From positions 26,641,001 through 26,705,000 of the forward strand of contig NC_133562.1 in NCBI RefSeq assembly GCF_048773025.1: a DNA stretch of 64,000 bases, written 5' to 3'. The notes under the pieces were generated by a model. The model saw only the letters and a list, made by a program, of their open reading frames with translations, had not been told where the DNA came from and made no database searches. The position numbers and the translations under genes were made by a program. Positions 1-13,123 of the stretch are shown in pieces (the first letter of the stretch is position 1; the number at the start of each line of letters is the position of its first letter). Origin of the DNA: Camelus bactrianus (lineage: Eukaryota > Chordata > Mammalia > Artiodactyla > Camelidae).

Positions 1-779
1 CTTTGTAGTCCTCAAAAACCTTGTGAAGTTGAGTCTATAGAAAGTAAACCATGTTCACTCAAGGGGGAATGTAAAAATAAAACCATTTACCCTTATCCTG
101 ATGGGAAATGTGAATTTTTAAAATGTTCTAATGTTATTTTTGCAAGTCAGTATATAAGCATTACTGGAAACTCCAATATTGCCTGAGTTTTATAGCTCCC
201 AGCTTTTAGGAGGACATTTAGATCAGAAAACAGTTTTATCTAATCCTTCGAGTTAACACAGGTTTTGATAACATTGACTGAATGTATGGATTAGAAGTTA
301 GAAGTATTACTATTATTGATCCTTTTCTGATATATACTTTTCCTCAATAATTCATCAATTCCTGACAAAACAATTAAAACTGAGCATTTATGGAGAGCTC
401 ACCTTGTTGCAGACAGTGGGCTAAGTACTTTATATTTGTATCCAGGCCCTTTCTACCTGCCTCTCAAGAAGCCTCACCCTTCACCCCACATCCCAGTGAC
501 TAGAAAGCTCTCCCGTCTATCACACACCAGACCTGGAGGTGATAGAGGGTCCCTCCTCAATCTCCTTCCACTTCCAGATCCTTCTCCCTCCCTTCTACTT
601 TAAATCACATCATTGCCCCTCATTATTCCCCACCTTTTCCAGCAATATCAGTTCCTGGCTCACTGGTGCCCTCTCTACCATACCTCCTGCCTTCTCTTAG
701 CATGTCCAATACAAGGGTAATAATCCTTCCTGTGCCCCACCCTTCCATTCCACTGAACTTCTACCTTCCCATCACCTTG
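1..779. other. AT-rich intergenic DNA, no gene seen
   Basis: No splice-flanked exon or recognised protein was found. The later part (from about 420) is pyrimidine-rich and may be a decayed continuation of the L2 copy that follows. Confidence 0.5.
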
Positions 780-1320
780 ACTTCCTTCTTCACATAAACA
801 GCCGCTGATTTCCACGGACACACCCACATCTCGTCATGACCAGTTATTATGGTGCTTTGCCCCTCCGGACTTCTAAGTACTGGAGAGTCCCCAGGCTCAG
901 TAATCGGTCCTCTTTTTGTCTCTGTCTCTACTTGCTCCCTGGAGATCTCATCCAAGTTGATGGCCAGAAATACCATCCACACGCCGATGATGCCCAAATG
1001 AGTATCTCCAGTCCTGTCCTCTATCCTGAACTCCAGAACTGGACATCCAGTAGTCTACTCATCTTTTTCACTTGATTATATAATACATGTCTCAAACTCA
1101 CACGTCCACAACTGAGCTGGCTTCCCCCACCAAGCTTGCTCAGCCACAACATTTCCCATATTAGTGGACAGCAATTCCATCCTTCTGGCTACTCTAGTCT
1201 AAAACTGAAGTCTCCTTGGACTCACCCTTGACTCCTCTTTCTCTCACGCCCTATATCCAATCTATCAGGAATTTCCATTGTCTCTTTCTTCAAAATATAC
1301 CTGGAGTCATCAAGAAAGCA
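780..1320 (+). repeat. L2 LINE fragment
   Basis: The stretch around 980-1310 follows the L2 reverse-transcriptase 3' coding region as I remember it: GATGATGCCCAAATGAGTAT, CTCAAACTCACACGTCCA, then CTTGACTCCTCTTTCTCTC and CCAATCTATCAG. The copy is old and diverged, in + orientation. Its 5' edge is uncertain. Confidence 0.72.
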
Positions 1321-4300
1321 ATGAAAACAGAAGTCTGCACTTGAAACATTATTACATAAATCTAAGATTAAAATATGTAATCTGTTCTGCCAACTCTGTT
1401 TCCATACTGAAATGGCTTGTGTACTTTTTCCTGCATGATCATCATCATCTTGTCAGGCCAATTCTCAAAACTGGAAACATCAGAAACTCAACGCTTAAGT
1501 TTTCAATCTAATTATCTGTCACTCACTCAGTTTTCAGTGTGGGCTACAGGCAGCAACACATGGCTATGAAGAATTATTCACTAGATTAAATACACTATAT
1601 AGTAAATAAACACTCAACACCTTTAGCAAAAGGAACAAGAAAGTCATTTTAACCTCATTTTGGCCAATAGCTTCCTAACTGTCCTCTATTTTCCTCCCAG
1701 TGGTCCACAAGGACCAGACATTGGCAAAGCCCAGAGCAGGTCAGCAGCAGAGCCTAGAACCTGAACTTAGCACCCTTCCCAATGTGTGTCTATGCTGTGA
1801 TGAGGGCAATAAATCAGGCACAACAAGAGACATCTTGGCCCTTGCTTAGTCCTGTGCCATGAAGGCTGTAAAAGTCGGGATTTCCATCCTATTCCTCAGC
1901 CATTCTTTTTGTCATTTTATTCTACTTATCTATTAACAAATAACCAATTTGGGAACATTTCATGATCGTGGTTGAGAAAACTCTGGCGTGTTAAGGAATT
2001 GGCTGAGTGTTTTGATAACTTTTCACGGCATGTTTGGCCATACTGCATAATTTACTTCATAAACATCCCAATGTGAACTTAACTAAGTCTGGTGCGAAGA
2101 AACAACACTCTCAAGAAATAAGATAACAGCAACCAACATGGTTCTTGGCTCTTGCAAAAATTAGATTTAGACTACTATAAATATACTCCACTGTGCATAC
2201 TGCCAAATACTATATTTCAGTGTTTGTTCATAAAACATAATTTGAAATACATGTCGGATGATAAACAGCCTTTTTGTAAAAGGAAGTTATTATCTGTGAT
2301 AAAAGCAGTTGTTGACATTAGAAATGTGGATGTGAGGATCCAGATGGGAAATTTAATAAAAAGAAAACAAATGTGGCAGGGAAAAGGGAGGTTAACAATA
2401 TGGCAAAGCAAAGCCAGATCTGGCTGAAAATATCCACCTACAGGCAAAACCTGGACTCCTACCTTTCAGATGTGCCATCAGGGGCCACAAGAAGCAAAAC
2501 ATGGCCTCAGGTTTAGAAAAGGAAAATAGACTATTCAATGTATCACTGCTTGCTTAGCAGGAATCCTGTGAGTAGACATAGGTACCTGTTAATTCTGAAG
2601 CACCACTTCTTTTGGTGTCTAATGTTAATTGCCTGTGGATTTCCACTTTGCCAACCTTCCTCATCCCACATCCTCCAGCAGGCCCAACCCGTAGTCTGAT
2701 GAACTGGCTTTAATTATAATCCCCAAAGATTTGCAGGTATGAGGCCACACTGTAGGAACTGTATTTCAACATGTTTTCCTAGGCTCAGCTAATCTGTTAA
2801 ATGTTAGCTTCTTTAAATAAAACCCACTGGAAAGTTCTCCCCTCTCCACATCTGTGCAGTTTCCTCCTGGAAGTGATTAGCACGGGTCACCAGGATCCTG
2901 TGAGACTCCCAGCGTGTCTTCCGGATGCGCACCATAGCAAGCCATCACAGTGGATGCAGCCACTGGTGTTGATGCTGTTTGGAGCTCATGTTTTTAGTAC
3001 TTCCTGTAAGACAGTTGTGCTTTTCAGCTAGTGTTTCACCCCAGGCTGTCTGTAGCAGGGCTTTTTCTTTAATGTCCAAAAGAATTCCACGCCTACACAA
3101 GTAACTGAAAATTCATAGGTTTTCCAAAAGGGGTTTGTGGGGTACCAATTAAAATTTGTCACTGGACTCCAAGGGTTTACTTAAGTTTGGCTTTTAAGTT
3201 AGACATTTGTTCTAAAACCCAGAAAGGATATACTAAAAGCATCAAAGGAGAGTCAAGTTTTCTGATGTATTTTTAGTACAGGTGCAACCCTTTCAAGATG
3301 GAAGCTCTTGAGAGTTCTCCAAACTTCAGCATAATTTAGCAAACCACTCAACGATAACGCCCTTTCAGGTTTGAGAATTCCTATCACTCAAGGCAACCCG
3401 TAATCTTGAGTACCACAGAGCCCCTGTCTTTTCCTTCTCTTCCTAAGTAAATCGCTGGAAGATTCAAATTATAATAGAACTAATGTACATGAAAACTGTG
3501 GGTGGTGTGGAAACGTTTGGCCCTGCCTCAAACCCACAAAAACTCCAGAAGGAAGGCAGCACCCAAGGGTGTGCATACGACATCACAGAAAAGGACAGAC
3601 CTTGAGATCCTGAATGATTTCCTATGTTTCCTGTGTGTTCCATAGCACAGAAATGTTTCTAATAAGATGATTCTCAATAAGAATCAAACACTTCTTCAAG
3701 TCTTGCCATGAATGTATTTGAAAACAATAGCCACATGAATAGAAATCAGATCTGGAAAGATCTACCCAGGTTGATTTAAGGGCATCCAAGCTAGGGAGTT
3801 TAAGAAAGTTTAGACCTTTCAACATTTTCAAAGCAGTATTAGGCAGCACCCAATTGCTAGTTGAGACCCACAGCAGGGGGATGGAGGTCCTGCATTGAAA
3901 CTCTCAGACTTAGGGGCCATTTTCAGCCTCTGGGTGAAAATCCAGAGCTGGATCTTTGGGTGGTAACTGCCTCCCAATCCTCTCTGCTGATGTGGGTTGG
4001 CAGCCCCACAGAGCAAGCACACATGGAGCCAGCTAGTTAAATTTTGGCCAAATAGTAACCTTAAAGAGGGCACTTTCAGGATCTGGGTATGAACATGTAA
4101 TTATTTCTTTTAAAGATTTCAAACCTGCAGGATATTGAATAAACAGGTAGTTAAGAAGGTTGGGGAAAAGCCAATCTGAATGCATACCTCAACTTCAGAG
4201 ACACTCAGTACATTCATTTGTGAGAATGCTGTGCTTGCTGTGATACAAAACAAGATGGTTATGTACAGAGACTACTAGTCTTTCATTTTAATTCTAATTA

Positions 4301-4400
4301 TTTGCAACTTTTCTTATTGCAACAGGAATACATGAACGTAATATAAAATCTTAGAATATATATATGCAAAAAGGAGAAAATTGGTGTCATCTCTGATCTT
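1321..4400. other. AT-rich DNA without recognisable genes
   Basis: About 3 kb of sequence near 40% GC. A MIR-like stretch may lie near 1700-1800 (GCAGAGCCTAGAACCTGAAC). I saw no conserved protein, RNA gene or tandem repeat. Open frames here are short and end at random. Confidence 0.4.
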
Positions 4401-5010
4401 AGCCCACAGAGGTAACCAATGTTAGAATTCTGGTGTATGTCACTCATTCCTTTACTCCTTTGTTACTCAGTTCTTTATTTAGCACCAATTAAGGGCCAGG
4501 ACTACATATATTCTTTCTGTTCTTTATCTATAGATAAATATGCATATATTTAAAACATGGAAATATTTTCTACATAGGACTTTAAGCTGATATATACTAA
4601 TATATTAAAAACATTTTATATCACCTACTGTATACCATATTAATAGCTATATAATATTCCATTAAATGTATTGATGGACCATTATTTAAACAAACTATGA
4701 TTGCTAAGCATATGCCTTTTATGTAATTAAAAGTACTATGCTAAATGGAAGCTGTACACACATCAATGATGGTTTCATGATCGTAAGTTCTTATAGGTAA
4801 GCTTACTATATCAAAGAACACGTTTTTTAAAGGATTTTCCAAACTTATTACCAAATTATCCAATACTTATATTTTATATTCCCACCAACAGTATGTGATT
4901 TCTGTTCCAAAAATTGATCCTTTTTTCAAATTTTATCAATTTGCTAGGTAAAAATGACACATCATTTTGACCTGCAGTGTTTTCAATTATTAGGGAAATT
5001 GAGCTTTTTC
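4400..5010 (-). repeat. Ancient L1 fragment (3' region)
   Basis: Read on the minus strand this resembles the 3' part of an old mammalian L1. Marks include TATAATATTCCATTAAATG at about 4650 and CCCACCAACAGTATGTGATT at about 4880, relatives of the usual 'attccattgtatgg' and 'cccaccagcagtgt' words. It is heavily diverged. From 5040 to 5130 a separate old repeat-like stretch reads TTATTGAGTACCTATTATG. Confidence 0.6.
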
Positions 5011-5224
5011 TCATTTGGCTAGCTTGTTCCTTCAATCAACAATAAAAGGCACTTATTGAGTACCTATTATGTTACAGATCAGTTCTAGGCTCTGGGGAAG
5101 ATTAGTGCTTTGCAAATCATGTGAAGAATAATGAAATACTAGGAGACATAACACAAAACAAATAAGACTTAGAAGGGACAGTCATGTCAAGAGCTACAGT
5201 ATGAAAAGGAAATTGGATCAGATG

Positions 5225-6990
5225 CATTTTTTTCTTCTTGTAATCTCTTTTTAAACTTTTTGTTTTGTACATATACTACATACAACAAAATACATACAAG
5301 TTAACATTTTAAAGAACTATAATTTGAAAATAAATGAACCAAATGCCCACACACCTATCACCCAGCTTAAGCAACAAACACAGCTGACTACCCTGAAGCC
5401 CTCCTATGATGCCTCCACCTGCCCCTCCTTCCTTCCAAGAGGTTAGCTGCTGCATCTTATATAAGCCACTCCTTGATTTTCTTTCTAAATTTTCCCAGAT
5501 GTGAGGGTATCCCTGAATAACATACTGTTGAGTTTCGCCTGGCTTCGAATTGTGTGTAAGTTCTTCCGCAAATTAGTATTTTGTTTGTTTTGTTCTATTT
5601 GGCTTTTGCATACACTGTGTTTTTACCTGATCTGTGTTGACTACAGATTCATCATTTCCACTGATCTAAAGTCTTCCATTGCATAATGCACCCCAATATG
5701 CATATCCATCGTGCTGTCAGTGGACACAGAGATTTAGGGCATTTTCTCTTCAGAGCTGCCACAAGCAATACGGCTGTGAATAATCCTCCACGTGCCTCCC
5801 AATCAAACAGTGTGAGAAATCCCCTAGGATATCACTTAGATCTGCCCACATGCAATGATCACTTTTGAACGTTAAAAGTGGTTGAGTGATTAGCTTGTAG
5901 GATATACATGTGTTAGACCTAACTCCTAATAAATTGTTTCCTAAATTGGTTTCATCAACTCACTCAGGAACAGCAGTGTTTGAAAGCTCCTTTTGTTCCA
6001 AACAACACTTGCTATTGTGAGACACTTTAATTGGGGCCAGTGGAGGGTGTACAGTGACATCTCATTGCCGACTGTCCTGATAACTAGTGAGGCCAAGCAC
6101 TTTTCACGTGTTCAATAGTTCCTCATTCCTCTTCTGTGTCTTCCCTCTTCATAGTTTCTGTCTCTGTTTTAAGTGGGGTATTCATCGTTTCCCTATTAAT
6201 TTGTAAGCATTTGTATGTATCTTCAGAATACTAATCCTTTGCCAGGTATGTGTTGAAATATCCCAGATTGTGATTTGCTTTTTCACTCTCTCACTGGTGC
6301 TTTTTGAAGGCCAGAGGGTCTTAATTGTACTGTGGTTTAATTTATCCACTTTTCCTTTATGGTTCCTGCCTTTTGTACTTGATAAGAAATCCTGCTCTAG
6401 TCCCAAAGTCGTAAAGATATTCTTCTATGTTTTCTTCTAAGTATGTTAAAGTTTTGCCTTTCACATTTTGGATTTTAATCCACCTTGCCCTCTGGCTTCA
6501 GGATTGTCATTTGAATCTGGACTATGAGATAGCTTTTATGATTTTCCCATATACATAACAGACCCCAGCACCACTTGTCCAATAACCCATCATTTCCATG
6601 TGGACCTGCAATTGTGAGCTCTGCTATTTATGAGATTTCTGTTTTACAGGCATATTTCTGGGTTCTCTATTCTATTCCTCTGGTCTCATTGTGCTGATTG
6701 TGTCTTAACTGCTAAAACTTTATAAAAAGACTTGTTATCTTATAGAGTTATATGTTCTGCCTGGATCTTCTTAAGACTGCCTTGGTTATTTTCATCAAGT
6801 TACCCTTCTATTTAAATTTTAGAATCTGCTAGTCAAGTCCCACAAAAAATATCCTGTTGGAATTTTTATTCAATGGCTTTCAGCCTCTAATCAGAGATCG
6901 AGAATTGACAGAATTTGCGTCAATTGAGAATTTAATAATCAGTGGTAGAGAACTGACATGTTTGTGATAAGTCTTCCTACCATGAATATG
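5225..6990 (-). repeat. Ancient L1 fragments (L1M-type)
   Basis: The segment from about 6000 to 6850 follows an antisense L1 ORF2/3' region: GTATCTTCAGAATACTAATC, CCACTTTTCCTTTATGG, CATTTCCATGTGG, GCTTTTATGATTTTCCC. The part from 5225 to 5870 looks like an antisense L1 3' UTR (ACAAAATACATACAAGTTAAC, CACCTATCACCCAGCTT). Both are old and in the same orientation, and may be one broken insertion. Confidence 0.68.
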
Positions 6991-7550
6991 GTTCTTTCTC
7001 CATTTACTTAGTTTCCTTTATTGTGGTTGAATACAACTGTATGTGTCTACATTAAAGGACCTGCAGGGCATTTGTTAAATGTGTGATGGGCATTCTCCCT
7101 TTGCCCTTGAAAGTGCCCTTCACCATTCCCATCATGCCCTGTGCCCAGGAGATGAACTCTGTAGATGCTACATCAGGAAGTCCCTGCATCCTGACTCCCA
7201 AGAGGGATGGAAATAAGCAATGGCCAGGAGATCACAGGAAGAGAGTAAGCCTAGGCATTGTCCTCCTGCTCCCTCTCTTCAGGCAACTGGTCAGAAGGGC
7301 TGTGCTCTTCTACTGAAACACTCACCTCCCACTTTCAGTAGTTGCCTAAAGCTGCAGCTCCCCCTCCAGATTCTGTTAGCCACTCCCCACGCTCACCCAC
7401 CGAAGATCTGAGGGTCCTCTGGTGTTACTTACCCTGGGGGTTTGGCCATCTTTGTTGGTGTCCCTTCACCCAGCCTGCATCTTTCTAGTCATCAAACTCT
7501 ACCTTGAGAATGCTACCTATTCCCTATGGAGACTGTGACTAGATACAACA

Positions 7551-7598
<48 letters not shown>
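7551..7598. repeat. (TG)n microsatellite
   Basis: About 23 TG units, nearly uninterrupted, followed directly by an L1 fragment. Long enough to be polymorphic. Confidence 0.97.
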
Positions 7599-7599
<1 letters not shown>

Positions 7600-8115
7600 C
7601 TCTCTAATCCAGCAATTTCACTTCTAGGAATAAATTCTAAGGAAATAATCAAATAAGTATAAAAAATGTATATACGCCCCAAACATTTAACATAGTATTG
7701 TTTATACTACATTGGAAACAAATGTACATAAATAGGGGACTGGCTAAATAAATTCCAATACTTTTTGAATTAATGGAAAACTATACAGCTACTAAGAATA
7801 ACATTTACTGAAAGGAAAGATAGCCATACTATAAATAATATTAACAAGTTAACAATATTAAAGTGACTAAAAATCAGGCTGTTAAACAACTTGTAGAGCA
7901 GGATCCCTTTTATGTTAAAATATAGATAGGAAGGTAGATAGTCAGACAGGTAGGTATGTAGATAGATGATAGATTACCTAATAAAGAAAAATCCACACTG
8001 GTAGATAAAAAGGCAATAATGGTTGTCTGTGGGGGATGAGGTGGTATTCAGTCTTTCACTTCTTGGTAAATGCAAGTAAGGTTTTAACATTTTATAATAT
8101 AATATGTATAACATA
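7600..8115 (+). repeat. Ancient L1 fragment with embedded GATA-rich tract
   Basis: CAGCAATTTCACTTCTAGGA, followed by ATTGGAAACAAATGTACATA and GGGGACTGGCTAAATAAAT, is the sense 3' part of L1 ORF2 and the region beyond it. A degenerate tetranucleotide tract (ATAGATAGGAAGGTAGATAG and onward, 7920-7970) lies in its 3' part. Confidence 0.75.
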
Positions 8116-10330
8116 ATATAACATTAAGTTATACATTTTATGGTCTGATGGTTTTACAAACATTTTTTCTTCGATACAACAGAAACAGTACAAGCCCTTT
8201 AAATTGTACATAAGATCTCCTAGCCCCTCCAAAAAAAGATAATGGCCTATTTAATTCTCTGTGTTTAAATCATTCACTATAAAGGAAGGTTCAAAGGAAA
8301 GGTGCCCACACGTGCTGGGTGTCCCATGCTGGTCCTGGGTTGCACACACTGTCCTGCCATAGTTATTAAAGCTGTCCACTTCCACTCTCAAAGTTTCCTG
8401 GTTGGGGGATAAACTATAAGATCACGCCACTCAAAGATGAAATCTACAAATGTAACACTGCTAAATTTTATCCTAATACACAGTTTGGCCAGTCTCCCAG
8501 AAGTTCTGTTTGCATCCTCCAGGCCCCTCAGCCTTTGCTGTCTAATCATTTCATGTATTATTTATAGACAGAGACCAACCTAAAATATTCTGCCCTTCGA
8601 TTCCCTCTAGCCAACAGCTGAAGTAATTTACCTTTGCCTTCACTGAAGACTAAATTGTCTCATTAAGGCTTCCATCTAAACCTTGTTATTTTGACTTTTT
8701 GACTTGCTTTGCACTCTCTGACATATAAAGTAGCAACAATTTCTACAATGAACAAGTGTATTTGTCCACCAGAAATTCTTTCTGTCCCTCAGCTTCCTAA
8801 TGGTTATGTATTTGATAATCTGAAAAATTGCCTGGCACGGTTTAACGAGAGCATTTAAACAGACTTTCCCTACAAAGCTTATCAGGTAGTTACTTAACCT
8901 GTATGAATAGGTTAAATATTTTCCATAGTATTTATACAAATATGATACCTGGTATCATGTTCAACCTAATAAAAAGGAAGTTATTCTTTCCTTAAATTAC
9001 TCCCGTTTCTTTCATTTTTTTCTTTCCCTTCTTTACAACCACTTGACTAACAGAAATGCACAGGGCAGATGTGGAAATGTCGCTTTATAAATACAAGATG
9101 CAGCCAGTATACTGTTGTTGTCCTTGTTTTAGGGAAAGAAAAGATAACTATTCCTCCAGGATGTACGCTTTGGCCATGAAACTGAGGTCTAAAATCAAGT
9201 CAAAGGACTATGTCAAGTTAAAAACAACAACAACCTGGAAATGAAACAATCTATGTGCTGCATCCAGAGTGGTGATGCAGAGGCTAGTGTGATACACAGA
9301 AAGTATCCCAGCACGTTCTGGGTGCTTAACAAAGGGCTCCTTGTTTCTGTTATTTCCCAAAGGCTCCAAGCACACATACGCTGCAAATTCTCTGCCAGTG
9401 GAGAAACGCTCTGCTAACGGCTTCATTCATTCCCACAAGCTATATTTATTCATTCTTCAACCAAAGTGGCATATTGAACATGTATTCCTGGAAATTCCTG
9501 AAATCCATTCATTAGGCTTTCAGCTAGCTTCTCATGCACCTCCACATGCCAGGAGCCAACCCTAGCAAACCCAAGTCCCAGATGCTCCATGGTCAAATGC
9601 CTTCATATCCAGTGCCAGGCAAGGTAAAGGCCTTTAGGCCAAGACTGCATGATGGAGTGATCAGCTAGCCCTGCATGTCGCCTTTTAACTCATAGTAAAC
9701 CCAACCCCCTATGACACCACCCAAAATATTGCCTTCCATTGCAGGTCCTATGCCTTCTGCCTTCTGTTTGTTTCCCTAAACTCAGAATAGAAGAAGATTA
9801 GACCAGCAGATGGCTGACACGCTCTTGTGATTTGGGACAGCCCTTGAAAGTAGGAAGGTGGGAGGGAACAGCTTCAGACCAGCAGGTCACCCACTGGCAA
9901 CCTCACCTTGATCATTCCGTGCAGCCCAAGAGACAGCATGTCATTCAGAGGGTAGACAGCAAAGACCCTGACAGCTACAGCTCAAGGACCATCATGCCCC
10001 CAGCACAGTTTACGTTTCTCAGTAAACAGGGAAAGAAAGCCCCCTGGAAACACATCTGAAATTGGGCAGTTTCTAACAGAACTAGAACTAAAATGTAAAC
10101 CTATTTTAAATTACATTTTACCATTGTAAAAATTTCTAATTCGGAAAGACTATGGTTCTAGTGCTTCAGTTTACCTATAAAACCAGAAACACCGCTAAAT
10201 ACAGGTAATGACAAATGACCTCACAAAGCTGTCACAGCTGATGTCTGGAACAGCAATAGGATATAGGGGATAGTCCCCCAAAAAAGTTTAGAGACAAATG
10301 AATTATTCCATGAACAAAAAGTGGGGCCAA
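8116..10330. other. AT-rich DNA without recognisable genes
   Basis: No known repeat family or exon was recognised with confidence. Open frames at 8676-8939 (-), 9056-9244 (+) and 9341-9565 (+) have no familiar protein sequence and no supporting splice or promoter context. Confidence 0.4.
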
Positions 10331-10700
10331 TCTAAACATCAGTATATGAGACAAATACTACATGGTATCACTTACATATGCAATGTAAAAAATACAACTA
10401 GTGAATATAACAAAAACACAGACTCACAGATACAAAGAACAAACTAGTGGTAACCGATGGGGAGAGGAAAGGCGGAAGGGCAATACAGGGGTAGGGGACT
10501 AAGAGGTACAAACTATTAGATATAAAATAAGCTACAAGGATATATGGTACACCATGGGAATAGAGGCCAATATTTTAAAATAACTATAAATGGCATATAA
10601 CCTTTAAAAACTGTTAATAACTATAGTGTACACCTATAACTTATATAATACTGTAAAGCAACTATGCTTCAATAAAAAAATAATAATTTAAAAAAACCAA
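10330..10700 (+). repeat. L1 3' UTR copy ending in an A-rich tail
   Basis: Words typical of cetartiodactyl L1 3' ends appear in order: ACATGGTATCACTTACATAT, ACTCACAGATACAAAGAACA, TAACCGATGGGGAGAGG, CTGTAAAGCAACTATGCTTC, then AATAAAAAAATAATAATTT. The copy is 5'-truncated and moderately diverged. Confidence 0.82.
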
Positions 10701-10740
10701 AATATAAACATGCTATATGAATGCCTCCATGAGAAAAACA

Positions 10741-10905
10741 CTAGGTTGGGAGTTAGGAGACCTAGGTTTCAAGTCCTGCTCTGGGGGTCATCCAACATAT
10801 GACCTCAAACAACTTAATCCCTCTGGGTTTCTATTTCCACATCTATGAAACAGACATTAGATTTGATGATCTCTAAAATCCCCTTTCTGCTTGAAATGCA
10901 TATCG
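10741..10905 (+). repeat. MIR SINE
   Basis: AGTCCTGCTCTGGGGGTCAT, GACCTCAAACAACTTAATCC and CTCTGGGTTTCTATTTCC follow the MIR core in sense direction. Old copy. Confidence 0.7.
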
Positions 10906-12890
10906 TCCTGTAAGGGACTGGATTTTCAATATAAACCCCTGCAGCCCTGCAGAGAGTTCTGAAGCTACAAAGCCCCGGGATACCTTTTCCCTGTCTTATA
11001 AGCAGCCCACAGGCTGTGTCTCAGATTCCCACACTGGGTGCCCAGGGGCTCGGCTGTCCTGGGGAACGCCTGAAATTTAGGCAGGGGCCGCTCTGGGGCT
11101 GAGGGAGCAAAGGGTGCACATACTAAGATGAAATGCTGTGATTTTCACTGAAAAGTACCATATCCAAGCAAAGCTAGTGTTCACACTTTCTCCTTAGCTT
11201 GGAGGTCTTTCCTGGAAAAGAAAAATCACCAGCAAAACCACAGTCCCTAATCAGTAGGCCCCAAACCCAATCTTTCAGCAGGACAAGAAAGGTTCAGGGA
11301 AAGCCAGAGCTGTACTTCCCGGCCCACAGCCCACCGTGATCCAGCCCAGCGTCAGCTCCAAAGGTTGGGAGGGGAGAGGCAGGCCACTTGCAGCCTCCTC
11401 CTGCCTGACCCAGCTTCACATGGATGGAGAAAGAGAACCCGCTTCTGGATTCTCAGCCTGCACAAGCCACAGCTCCTCTGATTCTATCCCTTAAATCCAG
11501 TCTCCATCAGGAAGCAACCAAGAAAATGTGTTCTGTCCCAAGGCTGATTCTGGAACAGGGGAGATAGGTGACCTCCAAAGAATCCAGAACAGGGGAATAT
11601 CTTCAGCTACAACAGAGGGCACTTGCGCTAGATGTAACAGCTCTGCTTCATGAGTTTAATAATAATAAAGAAAAGCCCAGAGATCAGAGCCACTGACTAA
11701 AGCAGCTGTGCAAAAGGAGAAGACATCCTCTGTGGAAACGTTGCTCAGTGATCTATCAGTGAGGGTACTTATGCTCAAAACTAAGTTACATAAACAAGGA
11801 CCAGAGTCAATACAATGAGGCCTGCACCCCTACCAAGCACCGCTGAAGGGGAGCCGCTTGTAGCTCCAAAGTCAACGGCAAAGTTTTATCAAGTAAAATA
11901 GCAGAAAAGGGGAAAGCAAAAACATAACCTGTTGTCACAGATATTTGAAGTATTTGAAAACAAATCCGACCAGAACGAGCAACTCACCATTCAAAACGTA
12001 ATTCAAGAAATTGCAAGAAAGTATTTGAGAAGGAAACACAAGTAAAAAGGGCAAGAGTTCTACCCTGGGAACAGCGAGAAAATCTGGAAACAACGTGTTC
12101 GTGTCCTGGGGGGAGAAAGCTAACCCTGAAGAGATGAAAGAGGCACTCACAGAGAAAGGAGGACTAGCAGATAAGGGGAGGCGAGATGGGGCCTGGGATA
12201 AAAGGGACCCACGTCAGTGAGGAGCTTCAGAAATCTAAGTGACAAAAAACATGCAAAGACCACATACACAAATTGTCTGCTGGGAGGCAGCCCAGTTCCC
12301 ACAAGGAGGGCCATTGTCATCGGCACCGAGTGAAAGGGTAAGACGTGATTCCACCCTGCCAGGGGTCCCTCTGCCCTAGTCCTATCTTTTAAACCTGAAA
12401 CAGGAAACTCTTCTTGGAAGTAAACAGAAGAAGCGGGGTGAAAAGTGTCAGGCTTGAGCTGCCTGGAACTGAGGGCAATTAGAATAAAGTGGAGGTGGCA
12501 CGTACAGTGAGATATTCTGGGGAAATACTTATTTTCAAGAGATAAATGAGACTCTGGTCTCAAAGAAGAGGAGACCAGGCATAGCCCAGTGTGAAGCCTG
12601 AGGAGGGGCAGGAGGGATGGGAGCTGCTCTCCTACGGCTGCCACCAGCTGGAGGGAGAACCTGGCATGTGGGGTCCACAGGAAAGGGATGGGCTCTGTCT
12701 CCCAGGGTGAAGCTGTGCCCCAGGGTGAAGCTGTGCCTGGACGCAGCAGGACTTAAGCTAAGGTATCCTTCCTCTGCTTGTCACTCACACCCTAGGTGGA
12801 CAAGAAGATGTCTCCTGGAGTTGGGAAGGAGGAAGACAGAAAGGTAGTACTATGACATGCCCGTTCACTCCTGCATGTGTGATTCAGCCC
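10906..12890. other. Intermediate-GC DNA with no confirmed gene
   Basis: Nothing firm was found. A short exon-like segment (11941-12042) follows a TTGTCACAG and reads about 34 codons ending in TAA. It has no familiar protein match and is treated as a weak finding only. A tandem duplication of CCAGGGTGAAGCTGTGC lies at 12702-12737. The 165-codon minus-strand frame at 12147-12644 has no recognisable product. Confidence 0.35.
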
Positions 12891-12894
12891 AGCT

Positions 12895-13123
12895 ATGAAG
12901 AAGTCACTGGCATCACTGCCACCACCCTGGTCCTGGCCCTCATTATTTCTCCCTGGACCATCATGATTAGAGTCTTCCACACATCCCTTCTGACCTAACT
13001 CTCCCTACACCTCAGCCCCACCAAATCTCTGCCACACTGCTTGCCACCAGAGTACGCTTTCCAATGCACAAATCTGATAACGTCCTTTCCTGCTTAAATG
13101 TCTACAATGCCTCCCACTCTCTA
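12895..13123 (+). repeat. L2 LINE fragment
   Basis: ACTGCCACCACCCTGGTCC, then TGATAACGTCCTTTCCTGC and TACAATGCCTCCCACTCTC, are L2 words in sense order. The fragment is cut at its 3' side by the MER5A-like element. Confidence 0.7.

Noticed and set aside
12147-12644. 165-codon minus-strand frame starting MAAVGEQLPS
   Set aside because: There is no recognisable protein family, it starts in ordinary DNA without promoter or splice context, and a frame of this length can arise by chance.
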